From: Sulfurovum sp.
GTDB lineage: Bacteria; Campylobacterota; Campylobacteria; Campylobacterales; Sulfurovaceae
DNA: 5,518 bases
NCBI GenBank assembly: GCA_027066595.1
Contig: JAMONG010000276.1
Coordinates: forward strand, 1 to 5,518
Direction of reading: 5' to 3'
Below, piece after piece: positions 1-5,518 of the stretch. A program made the translations under genes and the position numbers. The notes beneath the pieces were generated by a model. It did no database searches. It was not told where the DNA came from and saw only the letters and a program-made list of their open reading frames with translations. How positions within the stretch are numbered: position 1 is the stretch's first letter; each line of letters starts with the position of its first letter.

Positions 1-722
1 TTGAAAAACAAGCCAGAGACTTCCGTTATGAGTTCTTTGAGTCACTTGTAACTATCGAGGGTTATGACAACATCATCACCGCTCATCAACTTAATGACTG
101 CCTTGAGTGGCTACTCATGCGTCTAAGCAAAGGTGCTGGTGTTTCTGAATTATTAGGTCTTGAAGCTATTTCTCAACGAGAAAATTACACCTTGGTACGC
201 CCACTACTCTCTTACAGTAAAGAGGAGTTACTACACTACCTAAAAATAAATGACCTCCCCTACTTCATAGATGATAGTAACAGTGATGAGAAGTATGAAC
301 GTAACAAATTTAGACATCAATTCTCAGATGCACTTATGTCAGAGTATAAAGAGGGGATTAAACGTAGTTTTGAGTACCTAAAAAGAGACAAAGAGCAACT
401 TGAAAGTGGATTTGAAGTCATTTTTGAGCAGCAATCTCTTAGTATCATTAAACTCCATGCCTTACATAGTAAAGTAAAAGCTGCAGATATTACACTTAAA
501 AAGCTAGGCTATCTTCTCTCAGCCTCACAGCGAAAAGAGATAGAAGAAGAGACAAGTTTAGTAATAGGTGGAGAGTGGGCAATAGCGTTGGTAGATGATA
601 TGTTATATATCGCACCGTACCTCAATACTAATATGCCAAAAGAATTTAAAGAACAATGTAGACTGAACAAAATACCAGCCAAAATCAGACCTTATCTCTT
701 CAAAGAAAATATAAAAATCTAA
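1..722 (+). CDS. tilS: tRNA(Ile)-lysidine synthase, 5'-truncated by window edge
   Basis: TilS uses ATP and lysine to convert C34 of the CAU-anticodon tRNA-Ile2 to lysidine, so that it reads AUA; it is cytoplasmic and normally essential. The frame is open from base 3, giving 239 visible residues and a TAA at 720-722. The first ATG in frame, at 117, is internal: upstream residues continue the family pattern (ARDFRYEFF, then AHQLNDCLEW at visible residues 27-36, then KGAG). Further family landmarks are RPLL (66-69) and the IDDSNSD...YERNKFRH block (about 89-105). The N-terminal PP-loop ATP motif lies outside the window. AHQLND replaces the common HHxDD form; I take this as a lineage variant because the rest is intact. 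The protein ends soon after the core, suggesting a short TilS without the full C-terminal domains of the E. coli enzyme. It converges on the recombinase gene with only 4 bp between stop codons. Confidence 0.93.
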   Translation, partial: EKQARDFRYEFFESLVTIEGYDNIITAHQLNDCLEWLLMRLSKGAGVSELLGLEAISQRENYTLVRPLLSYSKEELLHYLKINDLPYFIDDSNSDEKYERNKFRHQFSDALMSEYKEGIKRSFEYLKRDKEQLESGFEVIFEQQSLSIIKLHALHSKVKAADITLKKLGYLLSASQRKEIEEETSLVIGGEWAIALVDDMLYIAPYLNTNMPKEFKEQCRLNKIPAKIRPYLFKENIKI

Positions 723-752
723 GCACTCATTTATTTGCTAAAGGATGTGCTT
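721..752 (-). terminator. Possible intrinsic terminator of the leftward operon
   Basis: AAGCAC (721-726) and GTGCTT (747-752) form a perfect 6-bp inverted repeat with a 20-nt loop. Read on the minus strand it spans the end of the recombinase gene and is followed by a U-rich stretch (AGATTTTTATATTTT) inside the end of tilS. The loop is long and the stem short, so this is a weak candidate. No better terminator is visible between the two convergent stop codons. Confidence 0.25.
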
Positions 753-1560
753 TCATATACTCTTGCATCTTTTTTACAGACCCTAACTTTGTATAGACCT
801 GTGTCGTTGCCATCGTTTCATGACCAAGTAACTCTGAAACATCAGATATACGTGCTCCGTTATTGAGAAGATGCGTAGCAAAAGAGTGACGTAATTGGTG
901 GGGTGTGACTTTTAACCCATGTGCTTTAAAAAGTTTTGTCAATATATAACGTAACTGTGCCGCATTCATAGGAGCATTCCCTTTTTCAAAAAGATAGGTT
1001 TTAGGGTGCTTCAACTCTATATACTTACTAATAAGTCTATAAACTTCATCTAACAAAGGTAACTCTCTTACTTTGTTTCCTTTTCCATGAACTTGTATCC
1101 ATTTAGGCTTAATGTCCTTTAGTTTAACAAGACCAAGCTCAGAAATACGTAACCCTAGTCCATAAAGCATGGAAATAAGCAATCTCTCCTCCAAGTTAGC
1201 CTCATGTAACACTTCTTTTATATACTTCTCTTCTATAGGCTTAGGGAGGCTCTGAGGTACTTTAATCGTCTCATCACCTATAAGTTTTACTTCCATATGG
1301 CATTGATCTTCCAAATATTTTAAAAAAGAACGAATGGCTGAAAGTTTTTTAACAATAGTCTTTTTATGATTTTTCACAATATTAAATCTAAAAGGAGTAA
1401 TGTCTAAAGTATAGATACCTTGTTCTAAAGAAAAGTGACTGACTTCCATCATTTGACGAAGTGCCACTTCATAGGTAGTAACGGAATGTTCAGAATAACC
1501 TCGAACATCCAATAAATACTCAAGAAACGCCTCCGATAGAGTGTGAAGCTTCTCTTTCAT
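727..1560 (-). CDS. Xer-type tyrosine site-specific recombinase
   Basis: This protein of about 277 residues has the two-domain XerC/XerD layout: an N-terminal SAM-like core-binding domain (about 8-90; LLDVRGYSEHSVTTYEVAL, IRSFLKYLED) and a C-terminal catalytic domain. Counting from a GTG at 1563, the full catalytic set is present: R139 (GLGLRISELGL), K161 (HGKGNKVRELPL), H222 and R225 (HQLRHSFATH), H248 (LLGHE) and nucleophile Y257 (QVYTKL). The spacings 222-225-248-257 match XerD (244-247-270-279). The start is ambiguous: GTG at 1563 is followed directly by ATG at 1560, and I chose the ATG. Neither has a clear Shine-Dalgarno, and the acyltransferase stop is only 1-4 bp upstream, so translational coupling is likely. 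Helicobacter and Campylobacter XerH proteins are longer (about 350-360 residues), so whether this is the chromosome-dimer resolvase or a second Xer protein is undecided. Intact and apparently active; no att or dif site recognised nearby. Confidence 0.92.
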   Translation of the reverse strand: MKEKLHTLSEAFLEYLLDVRGYSEHSVTTYEVALRQMMEVSHFSLEQGIYTLDITPFRFNIVKNHKKTIVKKLSAIRSFLKYLEDQCHMEVKLIGDETIKVPQSLPKPIEEKYIKEVLHEANLEERLLISMLYGLGLRISELGLVKLKDIKPKWIQVHGKGNKVRELPLLDEVYRLISKYIELKHPKTYLFEKGNAPMNAAQLRYILTKLFKAHGLKVTPHQLRHSFATHLLNNGARISDVSELLGHETMATTQVYTKLGSVKKMQEYMKAHPLANK

Positions 1561-1564
1561 CACG

Positions 1565-2185
1565 TTAGCTTATCGTATGCTCTAGCATTTTTTTAGAAAG
1601 ATACGCTTTTGCCTCTTCATGCCCCATACCCTCTAAAGAGAGACTCTGCATATAAAAATCTACATGGGTAAAAGGTTTAGGAATGACAAATTTATCCCAA
1701 GAGCCAAGTTGCCAATAACTTTTAGCACGGTAATTCATGACAAATATGGGTAATTTACTTTTTAACGCGATACCCACAGCTCCATCACTCATAGTATGTC
1801 TAGGACCTCTAGGACCATCAGGTGTGATGAGTACTTCTTCCCCACTTTTTATGCTCTTAAAGGCTTGCAGTAGTACTTGTTTTGCACCTTTTTTAGTAGA
1901 GCCTCTAAGGGGTCGTATCTTTAAAAATTCTAACGTTCTTGCGATTAACCCACCATCAAAATGGGAAGAGATAATAGCAGAGGCAGGATGTTTCTTGTGG
2001 ATAACTCTATAGGCTTGTGGAGACATAAAAAGTTCTCCATGCCAAGTGACACAGACATGCTGTCTTTCATCTATTTCAGTGATAGTATGAAATTTTTTAC
2101 GGGTAGTGTACCAAATAATACGCATTAGTATATAGATAATAGGGGGGATAAAAACCTTCCCCAAGTATCGTAGCGTCTTTTTCAC
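1565..2185 (-). CDS. lpxJ: DUF374-family acyltransferase, probable lipid A late acyltransferase LpxJ
   Basis: The 206-residue protein has the DUF374 branch signatures of the lysophospholipid acyltransferase superfamily: WHG (48-50), SSHFDGGLIA (73-82, in place of a canonical HX4D box), RGS (94-96) and TPDGPRGPR (121-129). A hydrophobic N-terminus (about 11-26, VFIPPIIYILMRIIWY) probably anchors it at the cytoplasmic face of the inner membrane. In Helicobacter pylori a DUF374 protein (Jhp0255, LpxJ) adds the secondary acyl chain to the 3'-linked primary chain of lipid A, replacing LpxM; homologues work in Campylobacter and Wolinella. Assigning that role here rests on family and on its place next to miaB and the HP0268-like gene, as I recall in H. 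pylori. The start is GTG at 2185: an in-frame TAA (the miaB stop) lies three codons upstream and no ATG occurs until codon 21, within the hydrophobic segment. The gap to miaB is 9 bp, with no strong ribosome binding site, suggesting coupled translation. Confidence 0.82.
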   Translation of the reverse strand: MKKTLRYLGKVFIPPIIYILMRIIWYTTRKKFHTITEIDERQHVCVTWHGELFMSPQAYRVIHKKHPASAIISSHFDGGLIARTLEFLKIRPLRGSTKKGAKQVLLQAFKSIKSGEEVLITPDGPRGPRHTMSDGAVGIALKSKLPIFVMNYRAKSYWQLGSWDKFVIPKPFTHVDFYMQSLSLEGMGHEEAKAYLSKKMLEHTIS

Positions 2186-2194
2186 CCTATGACT

Positions 2195-3496
2195 TTAAAC
2201 AAGCACACCATCTAGTGCACCCCTAGATGTTTTCGTTACCTTTACCTCTACTATCTGTCCAAGTAACTCTTCGCTACCTTCAACAAAGAAAAGTTTACCA
2301 TCGTCGCTTCGCCCAGAGACCCTACCATTTGCTTTGAGTTCATCAAAGTAGACTTTATGTACTGCACCCATTTGTGCATCCATAATTTCATCGAGTATCT
2401 CTGTATGTCTTGATTGTAGTCTTGTGAGTCTTGCACCTGAAAGAGCATTGTCTATTTGGTTGTCAAATTCGGCTGCTTCTGTGTGTGGACGTGGTGAATA
2501 TTTAAAAGAGAACATTTGCTCAAAACGTACCTTTTCAAGCACATCCATCGTCTCTTCAAAGTCAGCATCACTCTCATTTGGAAACCCAACTATCACATCG
2601 GTAGAGATGGTAGCCTCTGGACATAAAGTACGTATCTTCTCACATCGGTTAATAAAGTTCTCTTTGGTATACCCTCGTTTCATCGCTTTAAGTAGCTCTG
2701 TTGAACCGCTTTGTAAAGGCACATGTATCTGTTTACATATTTTAGGGTTAGATGCAAATTCTTGTAAAAAAGCATCATCCATATGTAAAGGATGAGGAGA
2801 AGTAAACCGTATACGCTCTAAGCCGTCTATCTTAGAGATTATCTGTAAAAGCTGTGTAAAGTCACAAGCTTCATCAGAAGAACCAAAACGTCTACCATAG
2901 TTGTTTACATTTTGTCCAAGAAGCATCACTTCTTTAGCCCCCGTGTTAACTGCTTTAGTTATCTCTTGTACTATAAGGTTTGAGGGGATAGATATCTCAT
3001 CTCCACGTGTTGCAGGCACGATACAAAAAGTACAAGACTTGTCACACCCTATAGAGATGTTTACCATCGCTTTAAATGGATTGCTTCTATACTCCCCAAA
3101 GTCATAGGTACTTTCATCAAAGTCCGTACTGACTTCTACGGCATGTTTTTTGTCGACAACTTCGGTTATCTTAGAGACATTTCTAGCACCTAACACAAAA
3201 TCCACAGCAGGTGCTCGTTTGATAATCTCTTTTCCTAAGTGTGAGGCTGTACAGCCTGTCACACCTATTTTGGCACCTGCTTTTTTGTATTTATTAAATA
3301 CCCCTATCTCAGAAAAGAGTTTAGCCACAGGCTTTTCTCTTACAGAGCAGGTATTTATGATAATAAGGTCAGCTTCGGAAAGTTCAACTGTCAGTTCGTA
3401 GGGTTCTTTTTGGTTAAGTTCTGCAATCATATGCTCGCTATCGCGAACATTCATCGCACAACCTAAGGTTTCAATAAATAGTTTTTTGGTACTCAA
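2195..3496 (-). CDS. miaB: tRNA-2-methylthio-N6-dimethylallyladenosine synthase
   Basis: MiaB is a radical-SAM methylthiotransferase that turns i6A37 into ms2i6A37 in tRNAs reading UNN codons, acting after MiaA. The 433 residues show all three domains. The N-terminal MTTase domain has cluster-binding C13, C50 and C82 (ETLGCAMN, NTCSVRE, TGCTA). The radical-SAM core has CDKSCTFC with C151, C155 and C158, followed by PATRGDE. A C-terminal TRAM domain runs from about 376 to 433 (GRSDDGKLFFVEG). Length and the SFKYSPRPHTEAA segment (330-342) favour MiaB over RimO. The start is TTG at 3496 (TTG AGT ACC AAA): an in-frame TAA lies four codons upstream and no ATG precedes the conserved LGCAMN motif. 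A weak AAAGAGA sits just upstream. It follows the HP0268-like gene by 24 bp and precedes the acyltransferase by 9 bp. All six iron-sulfur cysteines are present, so it should be active. Confidence 0.96.
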   Translation of the reverse strand: MSTKKLFIETLGCAMNVRDSEHMIAELNQKEPYELTVELSEADLIIINTCSVREKPVAKLFSEIGVFNKYKKAGAKIGVTGCTASHLGKEIIKRAPAVDFVLGARNVSKITEVVDKKHAVEVSTDFDESTYDFGEYRSNPFKAMVNISIGCDKSCTFCIVPATRGDEISIPSNLIVQEITKAVNTGAKEVMLLGQNVNNYGRRFGSSDEACDFTQLLQIISKIDGLERIRFTSPHPLHMDDAFLQEFASNPKICKQIHVPLQSGSTELLKAMKRGYTKENFINRCEKIRTLCPEATISTDVIVGFPNESDADFEETMDVLEKVRFEQMFSFKYSPRPHTEAAEFDNQIDNALSGARLTRLQSRHTEILDEIMDAQMGAVHKVYFDELKANGRVSGRSDDGKLFFVEGSEELLGQIVEVKVTKTSRGALDGVLV

Positions 3497-3520
3497 TATA
3501 TCTCTTTAATATCGCTACAA

Positions 3521-3760
3521 TTAGGCGATAATATGCACTTCATAGATGTACTCATTTTCATCTAAACCATATTTGACTTCTCTCATGTAGACAGAGAAAC
3601 CTTTTTCTTCAAAGTGCTCTATAAGCTCTTTTAACTCTTTATGTGAGTTGTCTTTATCGAAATAAAATATAGACTTATTCGCTAGTTCTTCTTCTAATTT
3701 TTTTAACTCAATCGTTTTTGGCTTTGCTTTAAGTGTTGTTCTAGCAAGTTTTAATTTCAT
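3521..3760 (-). CDS. HP0268-family small nuclease-like protein
   Basis: The 79-residue protein begins MKLKLARTTLK, carries a lysine/glutamate-rich central part (19-52) with the hydrophobic strand SIFYFD (30-35), and ends YEVHIIA. The overall pattern and length match, from memory, the H. pylori HP0268 family found in Campylobacterota. HP0268 has been reported as a structured protein with DNA-nicking and RNase activity; whether that applies here is inference. There is no signal peptide or membrane segment, so it should be cytoplasmic. ATG at 3760 is preceded by AAAGG with 8-nt spacing, the clearest ribosome binding site in the leftward cluster, and by a TATAAT box about 47 bp upstream. It is therefore the probable first gene of the operon, 24 bp ahead of miaB. 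The position between miaB and divergent nusA appears conserved in Campylobacter. Its physiological role and target are unknown to me. Confidence 0.85.
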   Translation of the reverse strand: MKLKLARTTLKAKPKTIELKKLEEELANKSIFYFDKDNSHKELKELIEHFEEKGFSVYMREVKYGLDENEYIYEVHIIA

Positions 3761-3767
3761 CTATATG

Positions 3768-3773
3768 ACCTTT
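3768..3773 (-). promoter_or_regulatory. Shine-Dalgarno of the HP0268-like gene
   Basis: On the minus strand AAAGGT lies upstream of the ATG at 3760, with 8 nt between AAAGG and the ATG. It supports this start and marks the gene as independently translated, unlike the following genes, which have weak or no such sites. Confidence 0.7.
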
Positions 3774-3806
3774 AGTTCATTCTTTAAGTTTTTCTTAATT
3801 GCTTAG

Positions 3807-3812
3807 ATTATA
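3807..3812 (-). promoter_or_regulatory. -10 box for the leftward operon
   Basis: The minus strand reads AAAGTATAATCTAAG, giving a consensus TATAAT with the transcript start expected near 3800, about 40 nt before the ATG at 3760. The -35 zone (near 3830-3835, CCAAAC) does not match TTGACA. This is not disqualifying, since epsilonproteobacterial sigma70 promoters often lack a clear -35 box. Confidence 0.6.
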
Positions 3813-3817
3813 CTTTA

Positions 3818-3846
3818 TTTTCAGTAAAGGTTTGGTTAGATATAAT
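3818..3846 (+). promoter_or_regulatory. Sigma70-type promoter for nusA
   Basis: TTTTCA (3818-3823) and a perfect TATAAT (3841-3846) are separated by 17 bp. The -10 box sits inside a short palindrome, GATATAATATC (3839-3849). Transcription would begin near 3853, giving a nusA leader of about 110 nt. The -35 match is partial (4 of 6), so the -10 carries most of the evidence. Confidence 0.6.
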
Positions 3847-3852
3847 ATCCAA

Positions 3853-3961
3853 CTTCAAAAAGAACCCCTCCCAAGATGTTATTGACACTGTTATGTTACC
3901 TCTTGTAGCGGACTATTGAAAAATTTATAAAATAAATTGATTAAAAAATAGGGAAAAATCT
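3853..3961 (+). other. Untranslated leader of nusA
   Basis: This is the segment between the predicted transcript start and the nusA ATG. It contains a pyrimidine run CCCCTCCC (3865-3872), resembling the anti-Shine-Dalgarno of 16S rRNA, and an A/T-only inverted repeat: AATTTAT (3922-3928) and ATAAATT (3932-3938) with a 3-nt spacer. CCCT in the pyrimidine run could pair with AGGG in the nusA ribosome binding site, but only over about 4 bp. No recognised riboswitch or leader-peptide design is visible. Start inferred from the promoter. Confidence 0.4.
3950..3954 (+). promoter_or_regulatory. Shine-Dalgarno of nusA
   Basis: AGGGA lies 7 nt before the ATG at 3962 (AGGG with 8-nt spacing) in an otherwise A-rich stretch. 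It fixes the start that gives the expected NusA N-terminus. Confidence 0.7.
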
Positions 3962-5122
3962 ATGGAAAAAATATTAGACATCATTGAAGCGATTGCTCAT
4001 GAAAAAAACATAAGTAAAGAACATGCACTTGAAGCATTCTCTGAAGCACTTAAAAACACTGCTAAAAAACTTACTACATATACGAGTAACTTTGAGGTTG
4101 TTATAGACAACGACACTAAAAGTTACAGTGTCAACAAAGTCATCACTGTTGTTGCCGATGGTGATGCCCAACTTTTTACAGAAGTGGGAAGAGAACCCAA
4201 CATAGAGACGGTTGAATCTGATGCTTTTATCTCTCTTTCTGAAGCCAAAGAGTTTGATGACTCTATCGAAATAGGTGATGAACTTAAAGAAGAGTTTATC
4301 CTTGAAGACCATGGGCGTACTGCTTCTGCAAATCTTTTTAAAGAGTTAGAGTACCATGTGCAAAGACGTATAGAACAAGACCTTTTTGAAAAGTATAGAG
4401 AAAAAGTAGGTACGGTCATGCTAGGTACAGTTAATCGTGTAGATGCCGATGACAATACCCATGTTGAGATAGGTGAACTTAAAGGTATCATGACACTTAG
4501 AAACCGTATTAAGGGTGAGACATATAAACGTGGAGATAGCATTAGAGCACTTTTACGTTATGTCTCAGTCGATCCTCAATATGGACTTTTCCTTGAACTT
4601 ACACGTACCTCACCAAAGTTTTTAGAATCCCTTATGGCTTCAGAAGTACCTGAAATTGACGATGGCGTAGTAGAGATTATCAATGCTGCAAGAATCCCTG
4701 GAGAAAGAGCAAAAATCGCCCTTAAAACTGAACAAATGAATGTTGACCCTATCGGTGCAGCTGTCGGTGTTAAAGGTGTACGTATCAACGCCGTAAGCCA
4801 AGAGCTTAATGGTGAGAACATTGACTGTATTGAATACTCTGCTATCCCTGAAGTGTTCGTTACAAGAGCATTAAGCCCTGCCATTACGCAAAGTATTAAA
4901 GTAGATGCTGCTGAGAAAAAAGCTGTTATCAACATCACAGGTGACCAAAAAGCAAAAGCCATTGGTAAATCTGGTATCAACATTCGTCTTGCGTCTATGT
5001 TGACAGGCTATACGATAGAGCTGAATGAAGTTGAAGGTGTTGCAGAACGCCAAGTAGATTCATCTGATCCTGAAGTAGCAAAAACAAAAGATACAACTGC
5101 GTTATCTGACTTGTTTAAATAA
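3962..5122 (+). CDS. nusA: Transcription termination/antitermination factor NusA
   Basis: NusA binds RNA polymerase and nascent RNA, promoting pausing, intrinsic termination and, with other Nus factors, rRNA antitermination. The 386 residues contain the domains in order: an N-terminal polymerase-binding domain (about 1-125; EAIAHEKNISKEHALEAFSEAL), an S1 domain (about 146-213), KH1 (about 236-295, GVKG at 269-272, IPGERAKIALKT just before) and KH2 (about 297-355, GKSG at 335-338). The linker LTRTSPKFLESLMASEVPEI (213-232) is characteristic of NusA. The protein ends in a short tail (DLFK) and lacks the two acidic repeats that make E. coli NusA about 495 residues, which is normal outside gammaproteobacteria. 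The start is ATG with AGGGA upstream. It is divergent from the HP0268-like gene and convergent with tpiA. No rimP or infB adjoins it, unlike the classic rimP-nusA-infB operon, so it appears to be transcribed alone. Confidence 0.97.
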   Translation: MEKILDIIEAIAHEKNISKEHALEAFSEALKNTAKKLTTYTSNFEVVIDNDTKSYSVNKVITVVADGDAQLFTEVGREPNIETVESDAFISLSEAKEFDDSIEIGDELKEEFILEDHGRTASANLFKELEYHVQRRIEQDLFEKYREKVGTVMLGTVNRVDADDNTHVEIGELKGIMTLRNRIKGETYKRGDSIRALLRYVSVDPQYGLFLELTRTSPKFLESLMASEVPEIDDGVVEIINAARIPGERAKIALKTEQMNVDPIGAAVGVKGVRINAVSQELNGENIDCIEYSAIPEVFVTRALSPAITQSIKVDAAEKKAVINITGDQKAKAIGKSGINIRLASMLTGYTIELNEVEGVAERQVDSSDPEVAKTKDTTALSDLFK

Positions 5123-5125
5123 TAT

Positions 5126-5149
5126 GTAGGGTGCGTTTACCAATGCACC
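5126..5149 (+). repeat. REP-like palindrome with 5' GTAG
   Basis: GTAG (5126-5129) is followed by a stem-loop: GGTGCGTT (5130-5137), loop TACC (5138-5141), AATGCACC (5142-5149). The stem is 8 bp with one G·U pair and extends by two weaker pairs to AGGGTGCGTT (5128-5137) and AATGCACCTT (5142-5151). A GTAG or GGAG tetranucleotide ahead of an imperfect palindrome is the hallmark of REP elements linked to RAYT (TnpA-REP) transposases, and GTAGGGTGCGTT-type repeats are, to my recollection, widespread. Only one copy lies in the window, so repetition cannot be shown here. It could equally be a plain transcript-end hairpin. Confidence 0.5.
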
Positions 5150-5168
5150 TTTAAAGAGTGTCTTTTTT
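5128..5168 (+). terminator. Possible terminator region between nusA and tpiA
   Basis: The palindrome at 5128-5151 begins 5 bp after the nusA stop codon and is followed by a second weak hairpin, AAAGAG (5153-5158), TGT, CTTTTT (5162-5167), with the T-run overlapping the tpiA stop codon. Together they may end nusA transcription. On the tpiA side the hairpin is not followed by a proper U-tract, so a bidirectional role is doubtful. Confidence 0.4.
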
Positions 5169-5518
5169 AGGAAAGTACCATTTCTGAAAAACTTCCCGCA
5201 TCAAGTGATGCAGACCCTACAAGTACACCATCTACTCCAGCGATACTCGTAATCTCTTTAATATTCGCAGGTTTAGCAGAACCACCATAAAGCAATAGCT
5301 TTCCATTGATGGCTTTTTTTAATGCTCTGTGTGTTGTAGATATCTCTTCCACTGTAGCAGAGCGTCCTGTACCTATCGCCCATATAGGTTCATACGCAAT
5401 GATGAGATTATCATAGGTTATATCTATGCCATCAAACTGTGCAAGCAGGTATTTCATCACCGATTCAAACCCTTTTTCACGTATCTCTAAAGGTTCACCT
5501 ATACAGTAAATAATCTCA
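5167..5518 (-). CDS. tpiA: Triosephosphate isomerase, N-terminal part outside window
   Basis: TpiA interconverts dihydroxyacetone phosphate and glyceraldehyde 3-phosphate in glycolysis and gluconeogenesis; it is a cytoplasmic TIM barrel. The visible C-terminal 116 residues run in frame from the right edge to TAA at 5167-5169. They include IIYCIGEPLEIRE, the catalytic glutamate with the phosphate-gripping loop in AYEPIWAIGTG, the phosphate-binding YGGS motif followed by KPANIKE, and VDGVLVGSASLDAGSF near the end. GTG at 5460 and ATG at 5457 are internal, because CIGEP upstream of them is conserved family sequence. The stretch between the glutamate loop and YGGS is short compared with E. coli, consistent with the compact enzymes of about 225-235 residues in Campylobacterota. 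The catalytic lysine and histidine lie in the missing half. It converges on nusA across a 44-bp gap. Confidence 0.97.
   Translation of the reverse strand, partial: EIIYCIGEPLEIREKGFESVMKYLLAQFDGIDITYDNLIIAYEPIWAIGTGRSATVEEISTTHRALKKAINGKLLLYGGSAKPANIKEITSIAGVDGVLVGSASLDAGSFSEMVLS

Noticed and set aside
117..722. tilS starting at ATG 117
   Set aside because: Conserved TilS sequence continues in frame upstream to the window edge, so the ATG is an internal methionine.
727..1560. Recombinase as sign of an integrated mobile element
   Set aside because: It sits in a tight operon with housekeeping genes, with no tRNA attachment site, direct repeats, excisionase or cargo genes nearby.
2424..3401. 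Open frames on the plus strand opposite miaB (2424-2795, 2901-3107, 3150-3401)
   Set aside because: All lie antisense to a fully intact miaB, have serine-rich low-quality translations and no ribosome binding sites or family resemblance.
3784..3798. TTAAG-TTTTT-CTTAA hairpin in the divergent region
   Set aside because: A 5-bp A/T-rich stem is expected by chance in such DNA and has no flanking signal that would make it a terminator or operator.
3882..3887. Perfect TTGACA -35-like hexamer upstream of nusA
   Set aside because: No acceptable -10 box lies 15-19 bp downstream (GTAGCG, TTGTAG, TAGCGG), while a better-supported promoter lies at 3818-3846.
3876..3908. Ten-codon leader peptide MLLTLLCYLL before nusA
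   Set aside because: It is preceded by CCCTCCC rather than a Shine-Dalgarno, and shows no run of regulatory codons or paired attenuator hairpins.
3974..5053. Minus-strand open frames opposite nusA
   Set aside because: They are antisense shadows of an intact conserved gene with no recognisable motifs.
5167..5460. tpiA starting at GTG 5460 or ATG 5457
   Set aside because: The frame continues to the window edge with the conserved CIGEP motif, so these are internal codons of a gene cut by the window.

Overview
The window looks like an ordinary core-genome segment from a member of the Campylobacterota (Epsilonproteobacteria). A free-living genus such as Sulfurovum or Sulfurimonas is plausible, but that is inference. 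The DNA is AT-rich. The main taxonomic clues are a homologue of the small HP0268-family protein, the DUF374-type acyltransferase resembling Helicobacter LpxJ, a short NusA without C-terminal acidic repeats, and a compact triosephosphate isomerase. From memory, the order acyltransferase, miaB, HP0268-like protein, then divergent nusA also occurs in Campylobacter jejuni.

Layout: positions 1-722 hold the 3' part of tilS on the plus strand, with its start outside the window. It converges, with a 4-bp gap, on a leftward four-gene cluster (3760 to 727): HP0268-like nuclease, miaB, lpxJ-like acyltransferase and a Xer-type tyrosine recombinase. Gaps of 24, 9 and 1-4 bp and the lack of internal promoters suggest one operon. 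Two or three of its downstream genes start with non-ATG codons. A 201-bp divergent intergenic region (3761-3961) carries back-to-back -10 boxes and a leader of about 110 nt before nusA. nusA (3962-5122) runs rightward and converges on tpiA, whose C-terminal half fills 5167 to the right end. The 44-bp nusA/tpiA gap contains a GTAG-preceded palindrome resembling a REP element. There is no gene-free stretch above 300 bases.

Functionally this is housekeeping. TilS and MiaB modify tRNA anticodon loops, NusA controls transcription elongation and termination, TpiA serves central carbon metabolism, the LpxJ-like enzyme probably finishes lipid A, and the Xer protein probably resolves chromosome dimers or another site-specific substrate. 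I found no sign of a new defence, mobile or secretion system. The most useful things to recheck are the REP-like palindrome, the overlapping divergent promoters with the unexplained nusA leader, and the grouping of a small nuclease with tRNA-modification, lipid A and recombinase genes.
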